From NCBI GenBank assembly GCA_016865505.2, contig AP025252.1:5168137-5232136 (forward strand): a DNA stretch of 64,000 nt, written 5' to 3'. The stretch comes from Bryobacterales bacterium F-183. Lineage in GTDB: Bacteria; Acidobacteriota; Terriglobia; Bryobacterales; Bryobacteraceae. The notes under the pieces are model-generated. The model worked only from the letters and a program-made list of their open reading frames with translations. It did no database searches and was not told the DNA's origin. Position 1 is the stretch's first letter. Each line of letters opens with the position of its first letter. Positions 24,720-34,385 of the stretch are shown piece after piece. Made by a program: the position numbers and the translations under genes.

Positions 24720-26477
24720 ATGTCTACGCTGCTGCGGTATCTCAAGCCGTACTGGTTGTTGGTAACGGCGGCGCTCGTCCTGGCGGCGATCAATCAGGTC
24801 TTTTCCCTGCTCGATCCGCTGATTTTCCGCCACATTATCGACGGTTACGCCACCCGCTACCAGGAATACACAACGGAACAGTTCATCCGCGGTGTCAGTT
24901 GGCTGCTCGCCGCTGCTGTAGGCGTCGCGTTCGTATCGCGCGTGGCCAAGAACATTCAGGACTACGTCATCAACCGCATCACCCAGCAGGTAGGCGCGCA
25001 GATGTATGCCGACGGCGTCCGCCACTCCCTCCAACTGCCGTACCAGGTGTTCGAGGACCAGCGCAGCGGTGAAACACTCGGCAAGTTACAAAAGGTTCGC
25101 ACCGACGTCGAGAAGTTCATCCAGGCGGCCATTAATATGTTGTTCACCACGCTCGTCGGCGTGGTCTTCGTGATGGTCTACGCGTTCTCGGCGCACTGGT
25201 CGATCGCGCCGGCGTTCTTCGCCACCATCCCGATCCTCGGCTTCATCAGTTCCGTCCTCAGCCGCCGCATCAAAAAGATCCAGGCCCGCATCGTGAAAGA
25301 GACCACCGCGCTTGCAGGATCCACCACCGAGTCGCTACGCAACATCGAACTGGTCAAGAGCCTCGGCCTCGCGGACCAGGAGATCGCGCGCCTCAACGCC
25401 ACCACCCAGGACATCCTCAAGCTCGAACTCCAAAAGGTCCGCTACCTCCGCAGTCTCAGCTTTATCCAGGGCACGACGGTAAACTTCATCCGCACCTCGA
25501 TCCTGTTCCTGATGCTGTACCTCATCTTTTCCCGCGAGATCACCGTCGGGCAGTTCTTCTCGCTACTGATTTACTCGTTCTTCGTCTTCGGCCCATTGCA
25601 GGAACTGGGCAACGTCATCAACATCTATCGCGAAACTGAGGTCTCGCTGCAGAATTTCGAATCGATCCTCGCGATGCCCGTCGAAGCGCGTCCAGCCAAT
25701 CCAGTACCAATCGCCAGCCTCGATTCCCTGGCCTTCGACGACGTCACCTTCCAGCATCAGACGGCCACCAAACCGGCGCTCTGCGGCATCTCCTTCACCG
25801 CCCAGCGAGGCGAAACCGTCGCCTTTGTCGGACCTTCCGGCTCCGGCAAATCGACCCTCGTCAAACTGCTCATCGGTTTATACGGACCCAAGCAGGGCCG
25901 TATCCTCTACAACGGCACCCCGCACGACCACGTGGATCTTTCGAAGTTCCGCGAGGCCATCGGCTTCGTCACACAGGACACCCAGCTATTCTCCGGCACC
26001 ATACGCGAGAACCTGCTGTTCGTCCGCCCCGGCGCGACGGACGAAGAGTGTATGGAAGTGCTACGCCAAGCCTCGGCCATCAGCCTGCTGGAACGCGCGG
26101 ATCAAGGTCTGGATACACGCATCGGTGAAGGAGGCGTCAAGGTCTCCGGTGGCGAGAAGCAGCGCCTGTCCATCGCCCGCGCCCTGCTCCGCCGTCCGCA
26201 GTTGCTGGTATTCGACGAGGCGACCTCGGCTCTCGATTCCCTCACCGAAGACGAAGTGAGCCAGACCATCCGCGACGTCGCCGGGCGCCGCGAAGCGATC
26301 TCCATCCTGATCGCGCATCGCCTGTCGACAGTCATGCACGCGGATCGCATTTACGTCCTGGAGCGAGGCAAGATCGTCGAACAAGGCGCGCACGCGGACT
26401 TGCTCGCGAGCAAAGGCTTGTACTACGCGATGTGGCGTCAGCAAGTGGGCGAGGCCGAGCCAGCGGCTTCGATATAA
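24720..26477 (+). CDS. ABC exporter, fused permease and ATPase (MsbA/MdlB type)
   Basis: A 585-residue half-transporter that would dimerise in the inner membrane. The six-helix type IV exporter domain covers residues 1-300, and the nucleotide-binding domain follows: Walker A GPSGSGKST around 371, Q-loop TQDTQLF, signature VSGGEKQR around 474, Walker B LLVFDEATSALD around 497, and the H-loop AHRLST around 531. All catalytic residues are intact. Lipid, peptide or drug export are all possible. The small NTF2-like gene follows 11 bp after the stop. Confidence 0.9.
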   Translation: MSTLLRYLKPYWLLVTAALVLAAINQVFSLLDPLIFRHIIDGYATRYQEYTTEQFIRGVSWLLAAAVGVAFVSRVAKNIQDYVINRITQQVGAQMYADGVRHSLQLPYQVFEDQRSGETLGKLQKVRTDVEKFIQAAINMLFTTLVGVVFVMVYAFSAHWSIAPAFFATIPILGFISSVLSRRIKKIQARIVKETTALAGSTTESLRNIELVKSLGLADQEIARLNATTQDILKLELQKVRYLRSLSFIQGTTVNFIRTSILFLMLYLIFSREITVGQFFSLLIYSFFVFGPLQELGNVINIYRETEVSLQNFESILAMPVEARPANPVPIASLDSLAFDDVTFQHQTATKPALCGISFTAQRGETVAFVGPSGSGKSTLVKLLIGLYGPKQGRILYNGTPHDHVDLSKFREAIGFVTQDTQLFSGTIRENLLFVRPGATDEECMEVLRQASAISLLERADQGLDTRIGEGGVKVSGGEKQRLSIARALLRRPQLLVFDEATSALDSLTEDEVSQTIRDVAGRREAISILIAHRLSTVMHADRIYVLERGKIVEQGAHADLLASKGLYYAMWRQQVGEAEPAASI

Positions 26478-26488
26478 TCGAGCCCGCC

Positions 26489-26908
26489 ATGCTCACTGCC
26501 CTTCTCTTCACCGCCGCTCTTGCCATCGACGCCGCGGGAGTAGCCAAACTCGACGACGCTTGGGGCAAAGCCATCGTCGAGAAAGATGCGGCCAAACTCG
26601 ACGCGATGCTGTCGCCGGACCTCATCTACGGTCACGCCAGCGGTGTGCTCGACACCAAGAAGTCGTACCTCGACAAGATCAAGGCCGGCAAGCAGGTCTA
26701 CGCATCGCTCGAACAGAAGAACGTCAAGGTGCAGATCCTCAACTCGACCACCGCGTTAACGCATTCCTGGATGCACGTCACCGGAACCAACCCGGCGGGC
26801 AAGTTTGACGACAAGGTGATGCTGCTGCACGTCTGGGTGAGCAAGGACGGCGGCAGGACGTGGCAACTCGCCGCGCATCAGACGGCGAAGGTCGACTCCA
26901 TCCCGTAG
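26489..26908 (+). CDS. Exported NTF2-like (DUF4440/SnoaL-type) protein
   Basis: A 139-residue protein with a short hydrophobic N-terminus (MLTALLFTAALAIDA), probably a signal peptide, followed by a cone-shaped NTF2-like domain (LDDAWGKAIVEKDAAKLDAMLSPD in two pieces, and the late WVSKDGGRTWQLAAHQ). Proteins of this type bind small ligands or act as simple lyases or isomerases; no catalytic residue can be assigned. The ATG at 26489 is the only start that gives the signal peptide. It follows the ABC exporter by 11 bp and may share its mRNA. Confidence 0.72.
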   Translation: MLTALLFTAALAIDAAGVAKLDDAWGKAIVEKDAAKLDAMLSPDLIYGHASGVLDTKKSYLDKIKAGKQVYASLEQKNVKVQILNSTTALTHSWMHVTGTNPAGKFDDKVMLLHVWVSKDGGRTWQLAAHQTAKVDSIP

Positions 26909-26910
26909 CC

Positions 26911-29565
26911 TTATTCCGAGCGCAGAAGGTTCGCCGGATCGATCCGCACCGCGCGAATCACAGGCGGGATCGCAGCCGCCACAGCCGTCGCCGCCAGCAC
27001 CAATGCAGCAACCAACAACAACTGCGGATCGCGAGGCTTCACGGCAAACAGAAGGGACTCCACCAGCGTCGAGCACGCGAACCCGCCTGTTAACCCCAAC
27101 AGACACCCCAACCCCAGCATCGTGAACGATTCAAGGGTCACTCGCCGCGCGACATCCACCGCCTGCGCGCCGAGCGCCATCCGGATGCCGATCTCCTTCC
27201 TGCGCTGCAGCATCGAATACGTGATCACGCCGTAAAGCCCAACGCCTGCCAGCACCAGCGCCACCACCGCAAAGAACAGCGACATCGCCGCCAGGAGCCG
27301 CTCGCGTACCAACTGCTGCTCTACCAACTCTTCCTGCGTCGTCACATCCGACACACGAAGCTCGGGCCGCAACTCCATCACCGCCTTGCGCAACGGCGTA
27401 GCCAACTGCAGCGGCGCGATGCCGTCCCGAGTCCGCACCACAAAGGTCCCGAACGCATTCAGGTTCGGACCCACATCCGCTGGAAACGGCAGCAACACCA
27501 CGGGCCGCATCACGTCGCGCATGTCCGCGTACTTGAAGTCCGCCGCCAGACCCACGATGTCCACCCGATACCGCTTGCCGTCGCGATCCATCTGCTCAAA
27601 GTAGCGGCCCACTGGATTCTCGCCGCCAAAGTACTGCTTGGCAAACGCCTGCGTGACAATCGCCGTCGTAATCGAATCCTTCGGCGTAAAGTCGCGCCCG
27701 CCAATCAGCGGTAGCCGCATCGTCTCCAGCCACTTGCCGGACACACCTAGAACGTACGGACTCTTCGCCTGTGGCTCACGCTCACCGTTCAGCCAGATCT
27801 GCGACCCGCGCATGCTCCCCGCCATCGGGTTCCACGCCGAAAGCGCCGCCGCTTCCACCTGCGGATTCTCGCCCAACCGGTCCAGCACCTGCGTCCAACT
27901 CACCGCCGGCAGACCCTTCTTCGCACCCGTTTCGAGCAGCAACACCCCTTGCGACCGGAACCCCGTCGGTTGCTTGGCCAGTTGATCAAAGGTCGACAGG
28001 AACAGCCCCGCCACAAACAGCACCACAAAGCAGAAGCCCGTCTGCAGTGCCGTCAACGCCTGGATGAATCGCCGCTTGCCGTGCGGATCCTCGCCCCCGC
28101 GCAACACGGTCATCGGTTGTACCCGCGCCGCGCGAATCGCCGGCACGATCCCGAACAGACTCGTCACCAGAACACCCAGCAGCGAACCGAATCCGATCAC
28201 GCGCCAATCGAGCGGCATATCGATGCGGCTCGGGAATCGAGGATGCGAAATCGACGATGCGACAAACGGCGCGGACCACCACGCGATCACCGCCCCAACT
28301 GCCGTAGCGAACAGCGCGATCCACGCGCTTTCCACCAGCATCAACTGCATCAATCGCCTGCGCCCCGCACCGATCGACACCCGCAGCGACATCTCTTTGG
28401 CCCTCGCCGCCGATTGCGCCGACATCAGGTTCGCGACGTTAGCACACGCAATCAACAGCACCAGAATCACCACCGCGCCAAGGATCAGCAGCGCCCGTCC
28501 GTACCGCCTCTGCATGCTCGACACGCCACTTGGCGACGGCTCCAGATACACCGGTCTCGTAATCTCGTCCTGCTTCTGTTGCGCCGTTGCGTTCGTCCAA
28601 GTTTTGATGTGCTCTTTTTGGTACGACGCGTACGCCGCATGAATCACCGACGCGGCCCGGCTGCGATCCGCGCCCTGACGCAACATCGCGTACGTCCGGA
28701 ACCAGTGCCAGTTCGGGTTGTGGATCGCCTCGTGGTTCATCATGTTAGGAATGAAGAGATCGGTCGGCAACCCTGGTTCGGTACCCGAAAAACCCTTCGG
28801 CGCCACTCCGATGATCTCGAGACTCATCAGGCCCAGGCGCAACCGCTTGCCAAGTACATTCGGATCCTGCCCAAACCGTCGCGACCAATAGCCGTACGAA
28901 AGCACCACGTACGGATGCCCCTTGGGCGTCTTCTCCTCCGCCTCCGTCAACAAGCGTCCCAGCGCAGGACGCAGGCCGAACGCACCGAACATCTCACCGC
29001 ACACCCACTGCCGTACTGCGCGCTCCATGTCCTGGTCCGACCCGTAGGTGATATCCACCGGACTCGCATAGGAGATCGCCAGCAACCGCGCATGATCCTT
29101 GGCGGCAGCCTGCAAGTGGCGGTAATGCGGATAGCTGAACGAATCGCCGATGTCCGGCTCCCGCGTATTGCGGTCCCACACCTGATACTCGATCACATGC
29201 AGCCGCTCCGGCTGCGCAATCGGCAACGGCCGCCACAGAATGGCATCGGCCAGGCGGAACGCGCCGGTACAGGCGCCAATGGCAAGGCCCAACGACAGGA
29301 TCGCCGCGGCAGACACAGTACGGTTCTTGTTCAACTGCCGCAAACCAAACACCGCATCGGCTCGTAACGAATCGAGCCACGATGCCACCTTGTGATCCCG
29401 CATCTCTTCGCGATGCAGCAGCACGGACCCAAACGCGCGGCCCGCCTCAGACGGTGTGCGCCCATTTGCGACCGCCTCGTCCAGATGCGAACGCATCTCT
29501 TCATCCAAATCGGCGTTGACACGCTCGCCGCGAAACACGTTCCGGATTCTGGTCCAAAGGGACAT
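26911..29565 (-). CDS. ADOP-type ABC permease (MacB/FtsX-like), second of a tandem pair
   Basis: An inner-membrane protein of 884 residues in the acidobacterial duplicated orphan permease (ADOP) group. A cytoplasmic N-terminal helical domain (DEEMRSHLDEAVANGRTPSE) precedes a first membrane helix at about 75-100. Then come a MacB-type periplasmic domain, an FtsX domain near 380-500, a second periplasmic domain and a final FtsX domain with LQRRKEIGIRMALGAQ. No cognate ATPase gene is adjacent, which is the hallmark of the group. It starts two bases after its equally long paralogue ends, and the PadR regulator heads the operon. Confidence 0.9.
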   Translation of the reverse strand: MSLWTRIRNVFRGERVNADLDEEMRSHLDEAVANGRTPSEAGRAFGSVLLHREEMRDHKVASWLDSLRADAVFGLRQLNKNRTVSAAAILSLGLAIGACTGAFRLADAILWRPLPIAQPERLHVIEYQVWDRNTREPDIGDSFSYPHYRHLQAAAKDHARLLAISYASPVDITYGSDQDMERAVRQWVCGEMFGAFGLRPALGRLLTEAEEKTPKGHPYVVLSYGYWSRRFGQDPNVLGKRLRLGLMSLEIIGVAPKGFSGTEPGLPTDLFIPNMMNHEAIHNPNWHWFRTYAMLRQGADRSRAASVIHAAYASYQKEHIKTWTNATAQQKQDEITRPVYLEPSPSGVSSMQRRYGRALLILGAVVILVLLIACANVANLMSAQSAARAKEMSLRVSIGAGRRRLMQLMLVESAWIALFATAVGAVIAWWSAPFVASSISHPRFPSRIDMPLDWRVIGFGSLLGVLVTSLFGIVPAIRAARVQPMTVLRGGEDPHGKRRFIQALTALQTGFCFVVLFVAGLFLSTFDQLAKQPTGFRSQGVLLLETGAKKGLPAVSWTQVLDRLGENPQVEAAALSAWNPMAGSMRGSQIWLNGEREPQAKSPYVLGVSGKWLETMRLPLIGGRDFTPKDSITTAIVTQAFAKQYFGGENPVGRYFEQMDRDGKRYRVDIVGLAADFKYADMRDVMRPVVLLPFPADVGPNLNAFGTFVVRTRDGIAPLQLATPLRKAVMELRPELRVSDVTTQEELVEQQLVRERLLAAMSLFFAVVALVLAGVGLYGVITYSMLQRRKEIGIRMALGAQAVDVARRVTLESFTMLGLGCLLGLTGGFACSTLVESLLFAVKPRDPQLLLVAALVLAATAVAAAIPPVIRAVRIDPANLLRSE

Positions 29566-29567
29566 GG

Positions 29568-32222
29568 TTACTCCGTTCGAAGCAAATACGAGGGATCGAT
29601 CCGCACCGCGCGGACCACAGGAGGGATCGCAGCCAACAGAGCAGCAGCCGCCAAGGTCAATGCTGGGGTCAGCAAGATGCCCAGATCATCGGCCTTTACG
29701 CCAAACAACAAGGATTCGATGTAGGCGGCACAAGCGGTGCCCAGCAACAGGCCGCCAACCGCCCCCAGCACCAACATCGTGAACGACTCCGCCGTTACAC
29801 GAATCGCAATCGACCGAGCCGGTGCCCCCAACGCCAACCGGATGCCGATCTCTTTGCGACGCTGCGTCATCGAGTACGTGAGGACGCCGAACAGCCCCAC
29901 ACTCGCGAGCACCAGCGCCACCACGGCAAAAAAGCTCGACAGCGCCGCCAGCAAACGCTCGCGTACCGTGTGACTGCGAATCAGCGCCTCCTGCGTGGTC
30001 ACATCGCCGATGCGCAACTCGGGCCGTGCCTGTGCCACCTCGTCACGCAATCGTGCGGTGATCTGCGCCGGTGCCGACGGCTGCACACGCACCACGTACG
30101 TCGCCCAGTCCGTCTTACCTTCTTCCTGCTTTTCATTGCGCGACCGGAACGGCAGATACACCGTCGGACGCACAGCCTCGCGCATATCGCGATACTTCGC
30201 GTCGCCGACGTAACCGACGATGCGAATCGGCTGCAGTTTGTTGGCTTCGTCCATCTGCTCAAAGGTGCGACCCACTGGATTCTGCCCGTCAAAGTACCGT
30301 TTGGCGAACTCCTCATTTACAATCGCCACCGACGGCGTACTCTCGTCCATCCGGAATTCGCGACCGTCAATCAGGCGCATGCCCATGGTTTCCACCCATC
30401 GCGGCCCAACACTCAGAAAGTACGGCTCCACGCCCTCGCTACGAACTCTGCCACCCACCCAGACGCGCGACGTCCAGCCATTGCCGCTCATCAGTGGCCA
30501 ACCCGCCAACGTCGCGGCTTCCACCCCGGCAACCTCGCGCAGTCTTGGCAACACCTGCTGCCACACCTGATGCTGCTGTTCCACCTTGGAAGAACCTTCG
30601 AGCAACAACAAATGATCGGCCCGGAAGCCCATGGGCTGTGCGGAAATCCGTTCGAACGTAGCGAAGAACAGCCCCGCAATAAAGAGCACCAGTACACAAA
30701 AGGCCATTTGCACGGCCGTAAGTACATGAATCACGCGCCGTCGCGATTTTGGACTCTCCGACCCTCGCAGTACGGCCATCGGCTTTACGCCGGCCGCACG
30801 CAACGCCGGTAACAGCCCGAACAAAAAGGTCACGGCCAGCGCCAGTATGGCGGCAAACAGGAACACGCGCCAGTCCGCCGGCATGTACACGGTGGTGGGG
30901 TTCGAAGGGTCGCTGATCATCGACACCACAAACGGCGCGGCCCACCATGCAAACAATGTACCGGCGGCGGACGCCAACACCGCGACGATCGCGCTTTCCA
31001 CCAACACCAGCTGCAGCAAACGTGCGCCACCGGCGCCAATCGACACGCGCAGTGCCATTTCACGTGCCCGCGCCGAGGCTTGCGCCGTCAGCAGATTCGC
31101 GACATTCGCACACGCGATCAGCAGCACCAGCAAAACCACCACGGCAAGAATGATCAAAGGCTGGCGGTAGTCCCGCTGCAGTCCCGACACGCCGGCGGAC
31201 GCGGAATCGAGCACCACCGGCGCTTTGATGTACCGGTCCTTTTCTTCCTGGGTTTGACCGGGCTGCCAGCTTTTGACACGCTCAGCCCGATGCGCCTGAT
31301 GCGCCGCTTGAATCTTGTCGCGCAGCACCGTGAGCGACGCGCCAGGACGTACAGCAGCCCAGGCGCGGAACCATCCCCAGTTGGGATTCTCAATCGCCCG
31401 GCCATTCATCATCATCGGGACAAAGAAGTCCGTGTCTGCGCCTGTCTCCGTCCCGCGAAACCCGCGCTCGCAAACGCCGACAATCTCAAACTGCTTCCCG
31501 CCCTGCCGGAACTTCTTACCCAGAACATTCGGGTCGCCACCAAAGCGCCGGATCCAGTAGTCATAGGACAGCACGGCGTACGGATGCGCGTCCGGCTTAT
31601 GATCGTCGCTCTCCGTCAGAAGTCGCCCCAGCGCGGGTTTGAGTCCAAAAACACCAAACATCCAACCAGACACGTGCTGTCGCCGGGCCTTTTCCACCTC
31701 GCGATCGGACCCATACGTGATGTCGATATAGCTTGCATAGGAAATGGCAATCAGTTCCGCCTCATCCTTGGCCGCCGCACGAACCTCGCGAAACATCGGG
31801 TACTCAAACGTGTCGTCCCTGCCCGCTTGCCCGTTCCGGATGAACTCCCGCTCGACGACGTACAGCCGTTCCGGATTTGCCACCGGCAAGGGCCGCAATA
31901 AGATGGCGTCAAACAAACGGAATGCCGCTGTGGACGCGCCAATCGCCAACGCTAGCGAGAGCACAGCAGCCGCCGAAACCACCGGATTCTTTGCAAGTTG
32001 GCGCCATCCAAACACGCAGTCCGCTTTGAGCGTATCGAGCCAGACGGCAAGCTGCGCCTCACGCATCTCTTCGCGCATCCGCAGTGGCGAACCAAACGCC
32101 CGCCGCGCATCCTCGGCGCTGCGTCCGTTCTCCAGAGCTTCTTCGAGATGCGCTTGCAACTCCGCATCCAGCTCCGCCTCGCGATTGCGGAAAACGTTGG
32201 TGATCCGGCTCCAGATGGACAT
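29568..32222 (-). CDS. ADOP-type ABC permease (MacB/FtsX-like), first of a tandem pair
   Basis: Paralogue of the following gene with identical length (884 residues) and the same architecture: an N-terminal helical domain (ELDAELQAHLEEALENGRSA), a membrane helix, a MacB periplasmic domain, FtsX with AREMALRVSIGAGGARLLQL, a second periplasmic domain, and a last FtsX with TQRRKEIGIRLALGAPARS. The stop is five bases from the next start and the PadR gene ends four bases upstream, so padR-permease-permease is one tight operon. In relatives these permeases are thought to export or sense membrane-active compounds; the substrate here is unknown. Confidence 0.9.
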   Translation of the reverse strand: MSIWSRITNVFRNREAELDAELQAHLEEALENGRSAEDARRAFGSPLRMREEMREAQLAVWLDTLKADCVFGWRQLAKNPVVSAAAVLSLALAIGASTAAFRLFDAILLRPLPVANPERLYVVEREFIRNGQAGRDDTFEYPMFREVRAAAKDEAELIAISYASYIDITYGSDREVEKARRQHVSGWMFGVFGLKPALGRLLTESDDHKPDAHPYAVLSYDYWIRRFGGDPNVLGKKFRQGGKQFEIVGVCERGFRGTETGADTDFFVPMMMNGRAIENPNWGWFRAWAAVRPGASLTVLRDKIQAAHQAHRAERVKSWQPGQTQEEKDRYIKAPVVLDSASAGVSGLQRDYRQPLIILAVVVLLVLLIACANVANLLTAQASARAREMALRVSIGAGGARLLQLVLVESAIVAVLASAAGTLFAWWAAPFVVSMISDPSNPTTVYMPADWRVFLFAAILALAVTFLFGLLPALRAAGVKPMAVLRGSESPKSRRRVIHVLTAVQMAFCVLVLFIAGLFFATFERISAQPMGFRADHLLLLEGSSKVEQQHQVWQQVLPRLREVAGVEAATLAGWPLMSGNGWTSRVWVGGRVRSEGVEPYFLSVGPRWVETMGMRLIDGREFRMDESTPSVAIVNEEFAKRYFDGQNPVGRTFEQMDEANKLQPIRIVGYVGDAKYRDMREAVRPTVYLPFRSRNEKQEEGKTDWATYVVRVQPSAPAQITARLRDEVAQARPELRIGDVTTQEALIRSHTVRERLLAALSSFFAVVALVLASVGLFGVLTYSMTQRRKEIGIRLALGAPARSIAIRVTAESFTMLVLGAVGGLLLGTACAAYIESLLFGVKADDLGILLTPALTLAAAALLAAIPPVVRAVRIDPSYLLRTE

Positions 32223-32226
32223 CGTG

Positions 32227-32556
32227 TTAAGCCATCCTCAACACGCGATTCACGGCGGACGTGACAGCCTGCCAGCGATTCTCTTCCGCTTCCAACTGCT
32301 TGCGGCCCTTCGTCGTCAGGGAATAGATGCGCGCGCGTCGCCCGTTCTCTTTGGTGATCCACTCGGCGGAAATCCAGCCCGCCTCCTCCATGCGATGCAA
32401 CGCCGGATACAGCGACCCTTCTTCCACCCGCAGCACCTCACCCGAGATCTCTTCAATCGCGGTCATCAACGCGTACCCATGCAATTTGGGCCGTTTGGAA
32501 AGAATTTTCAGGACCAGCAGGTCCAGTGAACCTTGCAGCGAATCAGACTTTGCCAT
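32227..32556 (-). CDS. PadR-family transcriptional repressor
   Basis: A 109-residue winged-helix regulator with the standard PadR sequence: LQGSLDLLVLKILSKRPKLHG at the start, the EGSLYPALHRMEEAGWI recognition wing, and a C-terminal dimerisation helix. It is the first gene of the operon with the two ADOP permeases and would repress them until an inducer binds. Its own ATG lies at the inner edge of a perfect 14-bp inverted repeat that also spans the promoter, so autorepression is expected. Confidence 0.92.
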   Translation of the reverse strand: MAKSDSLQGSLDLLVLKILSKRPKLHGYALMTAIEEISGEVLRVEEGSLYPALHRMEEAGWISAEWITKENGRRARIYSLTTKGRKQLEAEENRWQAVTSAVNRVLRMA

Positions 32557-32604
32557 GACGGATACTCAGTACTCTAAGTATATAGACGCCTGAGTATCCG
32601 TCAA
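32556..32604 (-). promoter_or_regulatory. padR promoter inside a perfect 14-bp inverted-repeat operator
   Basis: On the minus strand TTGACG (32599-32604) and TATACT (32577-32582) are 16 bp apart, each one mismatch from consensus. The arms TGACGGATACTCAG (32556-32569) and CTGAGTATCCGTCA (32590-32603) are perfectly complementary over 14 bp with a 20-bp spacer that contains the -10 box. One arm overlaps the -35 box and the other touches the start codon. Bound repressor would block both RNA polymerase sites. Confidence 0.8.
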
Positions 32605-32613
32605 GTCTTGAAT

Positions 32614-33360
32614 TTAAAGTGGCGAAACAATCGGCCGCACGATGATCTCGTTCACATCCACGTGCGGTGGCTGGTCAATGGCGTACACCACCGCGCGCGC
32701 GATGTCGTCCGCCGCCAGGCTATTCTTGCGCAGTTCGGTCAGAAAGCCCTTGGTAGCGTCGTCCGAGATGTCGTGCCCCAACTCGGTCTCCGTTACGCCG
32801 GGCGACACCACCGACACGCGTACCTTCTGTGTTTCCGACCGTAGCCCTTCCGAGATGATCCGCACCGCGTACTTCGTCGCCGAGTACACCGCTGCCGTAG
32901 GTCCAACCCAGTGCGCCGCCACCGACGCGTTGTTGATAATCTGTCCTCCGCCCTGCGCTTCCATCAAAGGCAACGCCGCCGCGATCCCGTTCAGGACCCC
33001 GCGCACGTTGACGTTCAGCATGTTGTCCCACTCGTCTACCTTCAACGCGCTCAGCGGCGACAACGGCATCACGCCGGCATTGTTGAACAACACGTCCACG
33101 CGGCCATACTTCTCGATCGCGAACTGCACGAACGCCGCCGTATCCGCGCGATCCGCGACATCCAACTTGCGAGCGTCCGCCGTACCGCCAGTGGATCGAA
33201 TGTCTGACACAATCTGCTCCAACCGGTCCGTACGCCGCGCCCCCAGCACCACCGTCGCCCCACGGGAGGCCAACAAGCGCGCTGTCGCCTCGCCAATCCC
33301 ACTGCTTGCACCCGTAATCAGCACCACCTTGCCACGAACAAAATCGTTGTTGTTTGTCAT
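32614..33360 (-). CDS. SDR family oxidoreductase
   Basis: A classical short-chain dehydrogenase/reductase of 248 residues. The cofactor loop TGASSGIG is at residues 16-23, NNAG at about 92, and the catalytic YSATK around 159 with an upstream Ser. An Arg after the second strand (GARRTDR) suggests NADP(H). It is divergently transcribed from an AraC-type regulator 83 bp away, which is probably its regulator. The substrate is unknown; many SDR-AraC pairs deal with reactive carbonyls. Its stop lies 10 bp from the padR promoter on the same strand. Confidence 0.88.
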   Translation of the reverse strand: MTNNNDFVRGKVVLITGASSGIGEATARLLASRGATVVLGARRTDRLEQIVSDIRSTGGTADARKLDVADRADTAAFVQFAIEKYGRVDVLFNNAGVMPLSPLSALKVDEWDNMLNVNVRGVLNGIAAALPLMEAQGGGQIINNASVAAHWVGPTAAVYSATKYAVRIISEGLRSETQKVRVSVVSPGVTETELGHDISDDATKGFLTELRKNSLAADDIARAVVYAIDQPPHVDVNEIIVRPIVSPL

Positions 33361-33443
33361 GTCTCAAATATGCCGCCGAACCGCCCCAGGATAAATACAC
33401 GGATCTCCGCAACTCTTGCCTAATCCTCCAACAGCGGCGGATA

Positions 33444-34352
33444 ATGGAAAACATGCGTGAGACAGAACGCCTGGAACTGGTGGACCTGCTTGAAGAATCC
33501 TCCAACCGTACGGACGGCTACCATGCGACCCCGCTCCCCGGTGTCCACGTCATCCGCGGTTCCCAACCAGGCCTTGGCGTACCCACCGTCCTCAACCCGT
33601 CGCTCTGCGTGATCGTGCAAGGCTCCAAGCGCGTTGCCGTCGAACAGGACGTCTACCTCTACACGCCCCCCCAGTTCCTCGTCGTCTCCGTCGACCTCCC
33701 CGTCACCGGTAATGTCCTCGAAGCCACCAAGCGCAAGCCGTACCTCTGCCTGCAAATCGATATCGACCAGAGCCAACTCGCCGACCTCTTCACGCAAACC
33801 GGCATGCTGCCCTCCTCCACCCCGGCCGCCAGTGAACGCGGCATCTTCGTCGGCACTTTGGACGCGACCTTCACCGACAGCATCCTGCGCCTCGCTCGCA
33901 TGCTCCGCACCCCCCGCGACATCCCGGCGCTTGCGCCGCTTGCGATCCGCGAAGTGCACTATCGCTTGCTGTCGCATCCCTGCGGAGGTCAGATCGCGCA
34001 GATCGCCATCCAGGACAGTTCCATGGAGCGCATCGCCCGTGTCCTCGCGCGTATCAAAACCAGATTCAACGAAGAACACCGCGTCGAGCACTTGGCGGAG
34101 ATGGCCAACATGAGTCCGTCCTCGTTCCATGCGCACTTCAAGTCCGTCACCGCCATGAGCCCGCTGCAGTACGTCAAAAAGCTACGTCTGCTCGAAGCGC
34201 GGCGTCTGTTGGTGGCAGGCGAGGCTGACGCCGCCCGCGCCGCCCTGCAGGTAGGCTACGAAAGCCCGTCACAGTTCAGCCGCGAGTACTCGAGGATGTT
34301 CGGCGCCCCGCCCGCGCGCGACGCCATGCGCCTCCGGCAAGCCTCCGCATAA
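33444..34352 (+). CDS. AraC-family transcriptional regulator (YqhC-like N-terminus)
   Basis: A 302-residue regulator with an AraC_N-type cupin domain (about residues 30-180, including LNPSLCVIVQGSKRVAVEQ) and two C-terminal helix-turn-helix motifs (HLAEMANMSPSSFHAHFK and the VGYESPSQFSREYSRMFG block). I chose the ATG at 33444; a longer frame starting at 33354 overlaps the divergent SDR gene. The pairing resembles E. coli yqhC-yqhD, where an aldehyde-responsive AraC protein activates a divergent reductase; that comparison is inference. Confidence 0.87.
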   Translation: MENMRETERLELVDLLEESSNRTDGYHATPLPGVHVIRGSQPGLGVPTVLNPSLCVIVQGSKRVAVEQDVYLYTPPQFLVVSVDLPVTGNVLEATKRKPYLCLQIDIDQSQLADLFTQTGMLPSSTPAASERGIFVGTLDATFTDSILRLARMLRTPRDIPALAPLAIREVHYRLLSHPCGGQIAQIAIQDSSMERIARVLARIKTRFNEEHRVEHLAEMANMSPSSFHAHFKSVTAMSPLQYVKKLRLLEARRLLVAGEADAARAALQVGYESPSQFSREYSRMFGAPPARDAMRLRQASA

Positions 34353-34385
34353 CGCAAGTAAGCTAGGAAGTAGACAAAACACAGA

